From Hanstruepera neustonica (GTDB lineage: Bacteria; Bacteroidota; Bacteroidia; Flavobacteriales; Flavobacteriaceae): DNA of 64,000 nucleotides. Numbering within the stretch: the first letter of the stretch is position 1; every line of letters starts with the position of its first letter. The stretch spans positions 536,344 through 600,343 of the forward strand of contig NZ_POWF01000001.1 in NCBI RefSeq assembly GCF_002895005.1, in the 5' to 3' direction. Shown here piece after piece: positions 15,354-24,170 of the stretch. The position numbers were made by a program, and so were the translations under genes. The notes beneath the pieces are model-generated. The model did not search any database, had not been told where the DNA came from, and saw only the letters and a list, made by a program, of their open reading frames with translations.

Positions 15354-16895
15354 ATGACAAACAACGATGATCAATTTAAGAAAGTAATCTCTCACGCGAA
15401 AGAGTATGGTTACGTGTTTCAAAGTAGTGAAATCTACGATGGTTTAAGTGCAGTTTACGATTATGCACAAAACGGAGCTGAATTAAAGAAAAATATTCGG
15501 GATTATTGGTGGAAAGCCATGGTGCAAATGCATGACAATATTGTAGGTATTGATGCAGCTATTTTTATGCATCCTACAACTTGGAAAGCTTCCGGTCATG
15601 TAGATGCCTTTAATGACCCGTTAATAGATAATAAAGACTCCAAAAAACGCTATCGTGCTGATGTTTTAATTGAAGATTATTGTGCAAAGCTTGAAGCTAA
15701 AATCGATAAAGAAGTTGCTAAAGCTGAAAAGCGATTTGGTGACGCTTTTGATAAAGAAACGTTTGTTTCAACCAACCCACGTGTGTTGGGCTATCAAGAG
15801 AAAATTGATAGTATTCTTTCTAGAATGGGCAAGTCTTTAGAAAAAGAAGACTTGGCTGATGTAAAGGCTTTGATTGAAGAATTGGAAATAGCAGATCCTT
15901 TAACAGGTTCCAGAAACTGGACTGATGTTAAGCAATTTAACCTCATGTTTGGCACCAAGTTAGGCGCCAGTGCAGAACATGCTATGGATTTATATTTGCG
16001 GCCAGAAACCGCTCAAGGTATTTTTGTTAATTTCTTAAATGTTCAAAAAACAGGACGTATGAAAATTCCGTTTGGCATTGCCCAAACAGGAAAAGCTTTT
16101 AGAAATGAAATTGTAGCTAGACAATTCATTTTTAGAATGCGAGAATTTGAACAAATGGAAATGCAATACTTTATTAAACCTGGTACGCAAAAAGAATGGT
16201 TTGATTACTGGAAAGAAACTCGATTAAAATGGCATAAATCTTTGGGAATGGGCGAAGAAAATTACCGTTTTCATGACCATGAAAAATTAGCACATTATGC
16301 CGATGCTGCTACTGATATAGAATTTAAATTTCCATTTGGATTTAAGGAATTGGAGGGGATTCACTCTCGTACCGATTTCGATTTAAAGCAACACGAAGAA
16401 TTTTCAGGAAAGAAACTACAATATTTTGACCACGAAGAAAACGCAAGTTACACACCTTATGTCTTAGAAACATCCATCGGTTTGGACCGTATGTTCTTGG
16501 CTGTATTTTCCAATGCACTGGTTGAAGAGGAATTAGAGAACAATACAACCAGAACGGTTTTAAAATTGCCTGCAGTTTTAGCACCAACTAAAGCAGCTAT
16601 TTTCCCATTGGTTAAGAAAGACGGTTTACCAGAAATAGCTAAACAAATTGTTGACGATTTAAAATGGGATTTCAATGTTTTCTATGATGAAAAAGATGCC
16701 GTTGGTAAACGCTATCGTCGTCAAGATGCTGTTGGTACACCATTTTGTATAACAGTTGACCATGATACGTTAGAAGATAACACCGTAACTATTCGACACA
16801 GAGACACCATGGATCAAAAGCGTGTAAAAATAGAAGAACTTAGAGACATCATTAAAAGAGAAGTAGATGTCAAGGAATGGTTGATGAGGATGTAA
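15354..16895 (+). CDS. glyS: Glycyl-tRNA synthetase (single-chain, alpha2 type)
   Basis: 513 residues, the length of bacterial single-polypeptide class II GlyRS (the eukaryote/archaeal-like form, not the GlyQ/GlyS heterotetramer). It charges tRNA-Gly in the cytoplasm. Visible motifs are RPETAQGIFVNF (motif 1/2 region), FRNEIVARQFIFRMREFEQMEM split over motif 2 (the FRxE arginine contacts ATP), SIGLDRMFLA (motif 3) and a C-terminal anticodon-binding domain with GTPFCITVDHDTL and IRHRDTM. The start directly follows a terminator/promoter junction and a bidirectional terminator follows the stop. Confidence 0.97.
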   Translation: MTNNDDQFKKVISHAKEYGYVFQSSEIYDGLSAVYDYAQNGAELKKNIRDYWWKAMVQMHDNIVGIDAAIFMHPTTWKASGHVDAFNDPLIDNKDSKKRYRADVLIEDYCAKLEAKIDKEVAKAEKRFGDAFDKETFVSTNPRVLGYQEKIDSILSRMGKSLEKEDLADVKALIEELEIADPLTGSRNWTDVKQFNLMFGTKLGASAEHAMDLYLRPETAQGIFVNFLNVQKTGRMKIPFGIAQTGKAFRNEIVARQFIFRMREFEQMEMQYFIKPGTQKEWFDYWKETRLKWHKSLGMGEENYRFHDHEKLAHYADAATDIEFKFPFGFKELEGIHSRTDFDLKQHEEFSGKKLQYFDHEENASYTPYVLETSIGLDRMFLAVFSNALVEEELENNTTRTVLKLPAVLAPTKAAIFPLVKKDGLPEIAKQIVDDLKWDFNVFYDEKDAVGKRYRRQDAVGTPFCITVDHDTLEDNTVTIRHRDTMDQKRVKIEELRDIIKREVDVKEWLMRM

Positions 16896-16924
16896 TAACT
16901 TCCTGATTTAAATAAAATTGAAAT

Positions 16925-16956
16925 AAAAAACTCCCAAGTATACTTGGGAGTTTTTT
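16925..16956. terminator. Bidirectional terminator between glyS and the efflux operon
   Basis: Perfect 16-bp palindrome half AAAAAACTCCCAAGTA / TACTTGGGAGTTTTTT; works in both orientations between convergent genes. Confidence 0.88.
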
Positions 16957-16957
16957 A

Positions 16958-18103
16958 TTAATGTCCATGTCCGCCTTCACTATCATTAGAAAGCATACTA
17001 GTTCCCTTTGTTATTATTTTTTCTGATTTGAGCTTATCTGAATTTAGAATTTCAATAAAGTCTTCAGATTCCATTCCAGTTGCGACTTCTGTTTTACTAA
17101 ATATATAGTTTTCTGAAGTTTTTTCATTTAGGACAAATATGTAGTAATAATCACCCGATTTGATAACGGCTTCTTTTGGAAGCCCCATGCTCTTTAAATC
17201 ATTTACATGGATGGCTGCTTCTACAAACATACCTACAATAAAGTTTTCATCGTCATTATCAATATGACCATGAACCTGAACACGCCTTGAGGTTTCGTCA
17301 ATAGTAGTGCCTACTAAATGCACGTCAGCCGTATAAGTTTTGTTAGAAGCTTCAGGTATTTTAAAGGTGATTTTTTGTCCCTTTTTTATTTTCATGATGT
17401 CTTTTTCAAAAACAGACAATTCTAAATGTATATGATCAATATCCACGATTTCCATAATAACATCACTGGCATCAACATAGGTGCCGTTACTCACTTTAAC
17501 GGATGTTACAGAACCTGATATGGGTGCATAGATATTGATGGTTGAGGTGAAGTTACCATTCAAAACAGTATTTGGATTGATGTTGAGCATTTGTAATTTC
17601 TTTTTTAATCCATTGTATTGGGCTAAACTACTTTTATAGGTGCTTTCAGCTTTGAGGTAATTTTTTTCAGAGGTTATTTGTTCATCAAATAATGTTTTTT
17701 GACGTGTAAATTCATTTTTTAAATAATTTAACTGCTCCGCAACTTCCAAAAATTGTTGTTGTAAAGCCACGTATTCGGTATTTTCCATAGTTACCAAAAG
17801 CTGCCCTTTTTTAACTTGGTCACCAACTAATAAGGGTGTTTTGGTAATGTAACCTCCCATGAAAGTTGTAACACGTGACTTATTATGAGGTGGCACATCA
17901 ATCATACCGTTAACCACAACCGTTTCGGTGAAATCGTGTTCAGCAATAGATCCCAATTGCATGTTTTCGCCTTCAAATTGCGCCTGTGTTAATATTATTT
18001 GGTCATGGTGTTCCTGATTATCGACTATAGCAGGTTCTTCCTTTTCTGAATTCCCGCAGCTCCAAAGTGCTAGAGCTATCAATGTTATATATAGTTTTTT
18101 CAT
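16958..18103 (-). CDS. RND efflux periplasmic adaptor (CusB/CzcB family lipoprotein)
   Basis: 381 residues with a lipoprotein signal (ALALWSCGNS, Cys16). It is a membrane-fusion protein: a lipoyl/biotinyl half (HNKSRVTTFMGGYITKTPL), an alpha-helical hairpin (about residues 110-165), the second lipoyl half (IYAPISGSVTSVKVSNG), and a beta-barrel domain (VFEKDIMKIKKGQKITFKIP). It bridges the RND pump to the outer-membrane channel and in Cus systems also delivers metal. The C-terminus is Ser/His-rich (GGHGH), possibly metal-binding. It is the last gene of the operon, 9 bases after the pump gene. Confidence 0.92.
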   Translation of the reverse strand: MKKLYITLIALALWSCGNSEKEEPAIVDNQEHHDQIILTQAQFEGENMQLGSIAEHDFTETVVVNGMIDVPPHNKSRVTTFMGGYITKTPLLVGDQVKKGQLLVTMENTEYVALQQQFLEVAEQLNYLKNEFTRQKTLFDEQITSEKNYLKAESTYKSSLAQYNGLKKKLQMLNINPNTVLNGNFTSTINIYAPISGSVTSVKVSNGTYVDASDVIMEIVDIDHIHLELSVFEKDIMKIKKGQKITFKIPEASNKTYTADVHLVGTTIDETSRRVQVHGHIDNDDENFIVGMFVEAAIHVNDLKSMGLPKEAVIKSGDYYYIFVLNEKTSENYIFSKTEVATGMESEDFIEILNSDKLKSEKIITKGTSMLSNDSEGGHGH

Positions 18104-18112
18104 GATTTTATG

Positions 18113-21100
18113 TTATAAAGTTAAGTGATTGATGATAATTACCGTTTGATTGTATTTGTTTAAGTTATCAAGATAGTCCAGTTCAATATCCTTTGCAGTC
18201 TCAATACTTTGAATGTATTGAAAGAAATCAATTTCCCCTTCCTTAAAGGTTCTGGAGGCCGTTTTTATGATTTCTTCTGAAAGTGTTTTGCCTTGGGTTT
18301 CATAATAGATAATAGATTCTTCATGTTCTTTAAGTTTGGCTAACAGAACCTGATACTCTTTTTGAATAGTAGTTTTGTAGTCTTCTTCTTGAGAACTTAT
18401 AATCTCCTCGGCAATTTTTGAAGTTTTTATTCTGGATGCATTTCCAGAAAAGAACAGTGGAATTTTTAATCCAAGTTGATAGCCTTGAATATTATCGTTC
18501 AAGCCGCTATTGGTCCCGACAAAATATTCTGCTGAAATATCAGGCAGCAATTGCTGTTTTTCTTTTTGTTTTAAGGCTTGATAGTAAATTTTAGATTCTT
18601 CATAAAAACCTAAACCTGGATTATTCTCTAATGAAAAACTCTGTAATTCAACTTTGTCCAAAGGTTGATCAACTATTTGAAGCGTATCTACCTGAACAAC
18701 CTGTTTTAGGTTTTCTGTGGCAGATAATACATCATGTTGTGCCTTTTTATAACTTGTTTGAATTTGTTTAGCCTTTGATTGGGCTGTAATCATTTCCAGA
18801 TAATTGGTTTCACCTAATTCAAAACGGCGTTTGGCATTTTTTGAGAAAGTACTATACAAGCTGTCCAGGTATTTATAAGTTTGAGCCTTGTTTTTAACGT
18901 ATTGCAGTTGGTAGTAATTGGCATAAATACGCTCTTTTAATTTTTGAAGTGCCATATTATGCTGTGACTGTTGCACATTATAGGCCGCTTGATTCACTTT
19001 CTTATCAGCAAAGTACAGAGTTGGAAATTTGAAATCTTGCGAGATACCAAATACATTCAATGGTTTATTATTGACAGCTAAATTGTTTTCGTCATAGCTG
19101 TAAAAAATATTGGTTTTATCAAAATCAAAAGCACTTCCAATCCGTGCTTGGGCTTCATCAACTTTCAGTAATGAGGCTTCAATGCCTTTGTTGTTTTCGA
19201 TAGCTAAACCAATGGTTTCTTCAACAGTAAGTGGATTTTGTTGTGAAAATCCACTGAATGCAATTAATAGTGCAATTATTGTGGGTATATTTTTTTTCTT
19301 CATTTTAATGGATTTTTTCTCTTCCAACCAAGCATATAAAACGGGTAATACCACTAGCGTTAATATGGTGGCAGTAACTAAACCACCTATCACCACAGTG
19401 GCAAGCGGGCGTTGCACTTCAGCACCAGCATTGGTAGAAACAGCCATGGGTAAAAACCCTAGAGCCGCTGCAGAAGCTGTTAATAACACGGGTCTTAAAC
19501 GTTCCGTGGCACCTTGCTTGATGAGTTGTTCAATGCTTTCAAAACCATTATGTTTGAGTTCTTTGAAATGCTCAATGAGTACAATACCATTTAAAACGGC
19601 AATACCAAACAAAGCAATGAATCCAACACCAGCCGAAATGCTAAAGGGTAAATCACGAATCCAAAGTAAAAGTACTCCACCAACTGCTGCTAAAGGAATC
19701 GCTGAATAAACCATAAGCGCGTCTTTTACCGAGTTAAAAGCAAAGTATAATAAAACAAAAATGAGTACCAATGCCACAGGAACGGCAACCATTAGTCGGT
19801 TTTTGGCACTTTGTAAATTTTCAAATTGTCCACCATAGGTTATGCTATAACCAACAGGGAGTTGAATTTTATCATTGATTAAAGCCTGAACATCATTAAC
19901 AACGGACTGTAAATCCCGATTTCTTACGTTAATACCAATAACTATGCGGCGTTTGGTGTCGTCTCGAGAAATTTGTGCTGGCCCTGTTGAATAGGAAATA
20001 TCGGCCAATTCGTTTAAGGGTATTTTACCGCCGTTTGGCAAATCTACATACAGGTTTTGCAAGTCTGATAGCTTTTGCCTGTGATCACTATCTAATCTGA
20101 TGGCTAAATCGAAACGCTTTTCACCTTCAAAAATGCTACCTATCACATCGCCTGCAAATCCCATAGAAATGATTTGGTTTAAATCGGCTATGTTAAGACC
20201 ATAACGGGCAATTTTGTTTCTGTTAAAGGTTACACTCATTTGAGGTAGTCCTTCTACTTTCTCTACAATTATATCTGAAGCACCATCAACATTGGCAATA
20301 ACCATTTTTATTTCTTCGGCTTTACTGGCCAAAACTGATAAATCCTCTCCAAAGATTTTAATGGCTACATCTGCACGCACACCTGTAATGAGCTCATTGA
20401 AGCGCATTTCAATGGGCTGGGTAAATTCAACCTCCATTCCAGGAATTACTGTAAGAGCTTCTTTAAATTTTTCAGCTAATTCATCTTTGCTTTCAGAAGA
20501 AACCCATTCGTCTTTGGGTTTGAGTTTAATAATGACATCACTTTGTTCCATGGACATTGGGTCAGTTGGTACTTCAGCGGCACCAATTCTACTGACAACT
20601 TGATCGACTTCAGGAAAATTGTTCAATAAAATGGATTCGATTTTTGTGGTTATCTCAATGGTTTTTCCCAATGATGTGCCCGTTTTTAAAACAGGCTGAA
20701 TAACAAAGTCGCCTTCGTCCAATGTGGGTACAAATTCGCCACCCATTCGATTAAAAATGCCAATACTTAAAACTAGTAATACCAATGAAGCGCCTATGAC
20801 TAATTTTTTATGGTTTAAGCTCCAATGTAAAGATGGCTGATACCAATTATTTATGGTATTCATTAGCCTTGCAGACAAGTTTCTTTTACTAGTCTTACTG
20901 GGCTTTAAGAATAATGATGAGACAACTGGAACGTAGGTTAAACAAAATAACATGGCACCAATTAAAGCAAAGCTGAAAGTCATAGCCATGGGTTTAAACA
21001 TTTTCCCTTCAATACCACTTAATGACAAAATAGGGATAAAGACAATAAGAATAATGAGTTGACCGAAAATGGCAGAATTCATCATTTTTGAGGCACTTTT

Positions 21101-22414
21101 TAAGGTAATGCCATCAACCGTTTCTTTTGATAAGTTTTTTAGTTTGGCACTTTGGGCGGTAATTTGAAACGCTATAAACTCCACAATTATAACAGCACCA
21201 TCAATAATAATCCCAAAGTCAATAGCGCCTAAACTCATCAGGTTGGCATCAACACCAAAGAGATTCATTAAAGAAATGGCAAACAATAAACTTAATGGAA
21301 TAACTGATGCCACAATGAGTCCTGAACGCCAATTGCCCAAGAGTAACACGACTACAAAAATGACGATTAAGGAGCCTAAAATTAAATTTTCAGAAACAGT
21401 AAATGTGGTCTTATTAATAAGTTCACTACGCTCCAAAAAGCCATTAATATAAACCCCTTTTGGCAATGTTTGCTGTATTTCGGCTACACGGTCTTTTACG
21501 GCATCAATAATTTTTTTGGAGTTACCGCCTTTAAGCATCATGATTTGCCCTAATACTTTTTCGCCTTCACCATTTCCGGTAATGGCACCAAAACGGGTGG
21601 CATGACCAAAGCCTACTTTGGCAACATCTTTTATGTAAATAGGAACGCCATCATTCTTTACAACAATGTTTTCAATATCCTTTAAAGAAGCAACCAATCC
21701 TTCGCCACGTATAAAATAGGCTTTGTCGGTTTTTTCAATATAGCCGCCACCGGCAACACTGTTGTTTTTTTCTAAAGCCAGATAGATATCGCCAATGGAG
21801 ATATTCATGGCTGTTAGCTTCAATGGATTAATAGCGACTTCATATTGCTTTAAAAAGCCACCCCAAGTATTCACTTCAACCACTCCTGGAATGCCAGATA
21901 GTTGGCGTTTCACGATCCAATCTTGAATGGTGCGTAAATCGGTTATGGAGTAGTCATCTTTATATGCTGGTTTAACATCCAGAATGTATTGATAAATTTC
22001 ACCCAAGCCAGTAGTAATCGGTCCCATTTCAGGCGAACCAAAACCTTCAGGTATTTTTTCGGAAGCCGATTTTATTTTTTCAGCAATTAGCTGTCGTGGT
22101 AAATAGGTGCCCAAATCATCATCAAAGACGATGGTAACCACAGAAAGACCAAATTTTGAAACTGATCGAATTTCCTGTACGCCGGGTAAATTGGCCATTT
22201 CCAATTCTACCGGATAGGTAATAAATTGTTCCACATCTTGCGTTGCCAAGTTGCGAGATGTGGTGATAACCTGCACCTGATTATTGGTAATATCTGGTAC
22301 AGCGCCAATTGAAATTCTGGTTAAGGAGAAAAATCCAAAACCTATTATAAAGACTATAAATAAGAGAATAATAAGCTTATTCTTTAAACTAAATTTTATG
22401 ATGTTTTCTAACAT
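18113..22414 (-). CDS. cusA: CusA/CzcA-type RND heavy-metal efflux pump fused to a TolC-like outer-membrane channel
   Basis: 1433 residues. Residues 1-1035 are a complete heavy-metal RND transporter: 12 transmembrane helices, the LGAIDFGIIIDGAVI motif in TM4 with acidic proton-relay residues, and a large periplasmic loop after each half. Residues 1038-1433 are an outer-membrane efflux protein (TolC/CzcC family; LTVEETIGLAIENNKGIEA, long helices ending in a FQYIQSIETAKDIELDYLDN-type segment). The junction carries an in-frame ATG at 19303 and a signal-peptide-like stretch (MKKKNIPTIIALLIAFSGFS). Such fusions are known in Bacteroidota. Expected substrates are Cu(I)/Ag(I) or Zn/Co/Cd; I cannot tell which. 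Confidence 0.93.
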   Translation of the reverse strand: MLENIIKFSLKNKLIILLFIVFIIGFGFFSLTRISIGAVPDITNNQVQVITTSRNLATQDVEQFITYPVELEMANLPGVQEIRSVSKFGLSVVTIVFDDDLGTYLPRQLIAEKIKSASEKIPEGFGSPEMGPITTGLGEIYQYILDVKPAYKDDYSITDLRTIQDWIVKRQLSGIPGVVEVNTWGGFLKQYEVAINPLKLTAMNISIGDIYLALEKNNSVAGGGYIEKTDKAYFIRGEGLVASLKDIENIVVKNDGVPIYIKDVAKVGFGHATRFGAITGNGEGEKVLGQIMMLKGGNSKKIIDAVKDRVAEIQQTLPKGVYINGFLERSELINKTTFTVSENLILGSLIVIFVVVLLLGNWRSGLIVASVIPLSLLFAISLMNLFGVDANLMSLGAIDFGIIIDGAVIIVEFIAFQITAQSAKLKNLSKETVDGITLKSASKMMNSAIFGQLIILIVFIPILSLSGIEGKMFKPMAMTFSFALIGAMLFCLTYVPVVSSLFLKPSKTSKRNLSARLMNTINNWYQPSLHWSLNHKKLVIGASLVLLVLSIGIFNRMGGEFVPTLDEGDFVIQPVLKTGTSLGKTIEITTKIESILLNNFPEVDQVVSRIGAAEVPTDPMSMEQSDVIIKLKPKDEWVSSESKDELAEKFKEALTVIPGMEVEFTQPIEMRFNELITGVRADVAIKIFGEDLSVLASKAEEIKMVIANVDGASDIIVEKVEGLPQMSVTFNRNKIARYGLNIADLNQIISMGFAGDVIGSIFEGEKRFDLAIRLDSDHRQKLSDLQNLYVDLPNGGKIPLNELADISYSTGPAQISRDDTKRRIVIGINVRNRDLQSVVNDVQALINDKIQLPVGYSITYGGQFENLQSAKNRLMVAVPVALVLIFVLLYFAFNSVKDALMVYSAIPLAAVGGVLLLWIRDLPFSISAGVGFIALFGIAVLNGIVLIEHFKELKHNGFESIEQLIKQGATERLRPVLLTASAAALGFLPMAVSTNAGAEVQRPLATVVIGGLVTATILTLVVLPVLYAWLEEKKSIKMKKKNIPTIIALLIAFSGFSQQNPLTVEETIGLAIENNKGIEASLLKVDEAQARIGSAFDFDKTNIFYSYDENNLAVNNKPLNVFGISQDFKFPTLYFADKKVNQAAYNVQQSQHNMALQKLKERIYANYYQLQYVKNKAQTYKYLDSLYSTFSKNAKRRFELGETNYLEMITAQSKAKQIQTSYKKAQHDVLSATENLKQVVQVDTLQIVDQPLDKVELQSFSLENNPGLGFYEESKIYYQALKQKEKQQLLPDISAEYFVGTNSGLNDNIQGYQLGLKIPLFFSGNASRIKTSKIAEEIISSQEEDYKTTIQKEYQVLLAKLKEHEESIIYYETQGKTLSEEIIKTASRTFKEGEIDFFQYIQSIETAKDIELDYLDNLNKYNQTVIIINHLTL

Positions 22415-22483
22415 AATTCATTTGAATGTAGTGATTGCCAATCAAGGATTGCCTTAATCGAAAAATAAAAGTTGGTAAATGAA

Positions 22484-22873
22484 TTAAGCGAACTTGGGTG
22501 GTTGAAAAACAGATGGTTTTTCAAATAAAGAAACAGATTCTTTATAAAAGAAGTTAAAAGGAATTTCTAAAAAGGGTTCATAAAATAAGGGGTAATCTAT
22601 GGTGTTCAGTGTGAAAACCACATTAGCATGAACGCAGGCTTTATGATGATCCTTAAACGGCAGCTTTTCATGATCTGAATGATCGGCTTTTGGATGATAA
22701 GTACTATCGCCATAATGCTCGGCAAGAAACTCAAAAAAGGAATCACCATACTGTTCTTGGTGATATTGGGCGTGTTCTAAAAGTATGTTAAAACGGGAAA
22801 CATCCTCAAAGCTAAAATTAAAACTTTGAAAAAGTATTAGAAATGAAAATGTTATGCTAAACAACTTGCCCAT
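22484..22873 (-). CDS. Small His-rich exported protein of the metal-efflux operon
   Basis: 129 residues with a hydrophobic N-terminal signal (SITFSFLILFQSFNFSF). The middle has a His/Asp cluster (HPKADHSDHEKLPFKDHHK) followed by CVHANVVF; this is a plausible metal-binding site. It is the first gene upstream of the RND pump on the same strand (69-base gap), a position where similar short proteins occur in Bacteroidota metal operons. Its role (periplasmic metal chaperone or sensor) is inference from context and composition. The promoter -7 element is only 6 bases before the ATG. Confidence 0.75.
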   Translation of the reverse strand: MGKLFSITFSFLILFQSFNFSFEDVSRFNILLEHAQYHQEQYGDSFFEFLAEHYGDSTYHPKADHSDHEKLPFKDHHKACVHANVVFTLNTIDYPLFYEPFLEIPFNFFYKESVSLFEKPSVFQPPKFA

Positions 22874-22878
22874 TGATA

Positions 22879-22886
22879 CAAAGCTA
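22879..22886 (-). promoter_or_regulatory. Predicted -7 element of the metal-efflux operon
   Basis: TAGCTTTG on the minus strand (perfect TAnnTTTG) ends 6 bases before the start codon, suggesting a leaderless or nearly leaderless transcript. No regulator-binding repeat was recognised beside it. Confidence 0.5.
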
Positions 22887-23066
22887 CAAAAAAATATATG
22901 GTAATGTGTAACTTGGGTTACAAGAGACTATAAATAGGTTATTAAATTCGAAAAGTCTTTATATCATGAATAAATGCATTAGCTAATTGAAAAGTTTGGT
23001 TGGCTCATTCTAATTAATAATAGTTTAATTTATTTTAGATATTTGAACTGATAATTTTGGTTGAAT

Positions 23067-24170
23067 ATGAAATACTATTTTCTTCTTTTCTTTTGGCTCT
23101 TCATGGGTCCTGCCTATTCTCAACAAAATTTAGATACTATTTATGGTAATCCTAAATCGGTTAGAGAGAAAGTAGAGTTTTTAAATGAGAAAAAACAAAA
23201 TTATAAGTTTATGCAAAATGACGGGGATTATGGTCATGCAACAATTTTCACACCTAAAGGGATAAAAAGTAGATTCCATTTATACTGGTATAATTATCAC
23301 TGGGTTTTTTATGTTAACTATTTTAAGGAGTTCCTAGAGAATGGTCTGCCCAAAAATGAGAGATGGTATAATAAAGATGGTAGTTTAGAAAGGGAATTCA
23401 AATATACTTATGATAAGAAAAACAATTTAATTGAAGAAAAAGAAGTTTATTTTGAAGGTGTTTTCTTTGAAACAAGACTTCATTATAATCACTTAAATAA
23501 ACTTATTGCTAGTAGTTATTATTCCAGTGATGAACCTAATGAATTTAGCCATTGGTACTATATTCGAGATAAAAGAAATAATATTATTGAAACTAGAACG
23601 GTCGATATAGAGGGTGAAGATTATACTATTGTAAATGAATTGAACCAAGAAGGAAAAGTAGTCAGAGTTATAAGAAAGTATATCCCAAATTGGCGAAAAA
23701 TTGAAGTACTCCAAAAAGATTTGACATATAAAAGAAGTGTTTTACATGAATATGATTATGATGAAAAAGGGAATAAAATACTAGAATTGAATTACAATGA
23801 GGAAGCAGCTAGAGTTTATTCCAAGAAAATTTTTAAATATGACAGTTTAAACAATTTGATAGAGACTACAGCGTTTTTCAGACCAAGTGACACAACTAAA
23901 TATAGAACTACTAAATATGTTTATAATAAAGACGGGCTAAATACATTTAAGGAAGAATTATCATCAGAAGAAGAATCAGAATATGAGTCTCAACGAATTT
24001 TTTATAATGAAGATGGTTTGATAATCAAGAATATTCTTAATGAAAAAAGCCTAAAAACAGTACTAACTTTCAAATACCAATTCGATAAAAAAGGAAACTG
24101 GACCGAAATAACAAAAATTGTAAATGGAGAACCCTTATATGTATGGACAAGGGATATAAAATATTATTAA
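23067..24170 (+). CDS. Secreted protein with YD/RHS-like repeats
   Basis: About 367 residues from the ATG at 23067, which begins a signal peptide (MKYYFLLFFWLFMGPAYSQ); a TTG two codons earlier is the alternative. The mature part repeats a motif of the type Y-(D/N)-x-K-(N/G)-N-x-(I/L)-x-E (for example YDKKNNLIEEKEVY, YDEKGNKILELNY, YDSLNNLIETTAF, YNKDGLNTFKEE) roughly every 35-45 residues, like RHS/YD or MORN-type beta-hairpin repeats. There is no catalytic or toxin domain. It is AT-richer and Lys/Asn/Tyr-richer than its neighbours, hinting at a different history. It overlaps the convergent gene by 4 bases. Confidence 0.7.
   Translation: MKYYFLLFFWLFMGPAYSQQNLDTIYGNPKSVREKVEFLNEKKQNYKFMQNDGDYGHATIFTPKGIKSRFHLYWYNYHWVFYVNYFKEFLENGLPKNERWYNKDGSLEREFKYTYDKKNNLIEEKEVYFEGVFFETRLHYNHLNKLIASSYYSSDEPNEFSHWYYIRDKRNNIIETRTVDIEGEDYTIVNELNQEGKVVRVIRKYIPNWRKIEVLQKDLTYKRSVLHEYDYDEKGNKILELNYNEEAARVYSKKIFKYDSLNNLIETTAFFRPSDTTKYRTTKYVYNKDGLNTFKEELSSEEESEYESQRIFYNEDGLIIKNILNEKSLKTVLTFKYQFDKKGNWTEITKIVNGEPLYVWTRDIKYY

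Noticed and set aside
18113-22414. Frameshift or sequencing error joining pump and TolC genes
   Set aside because: The join is in frame with no broken codons, and pump-TolC fusions of this size are known in Bacteroidota.
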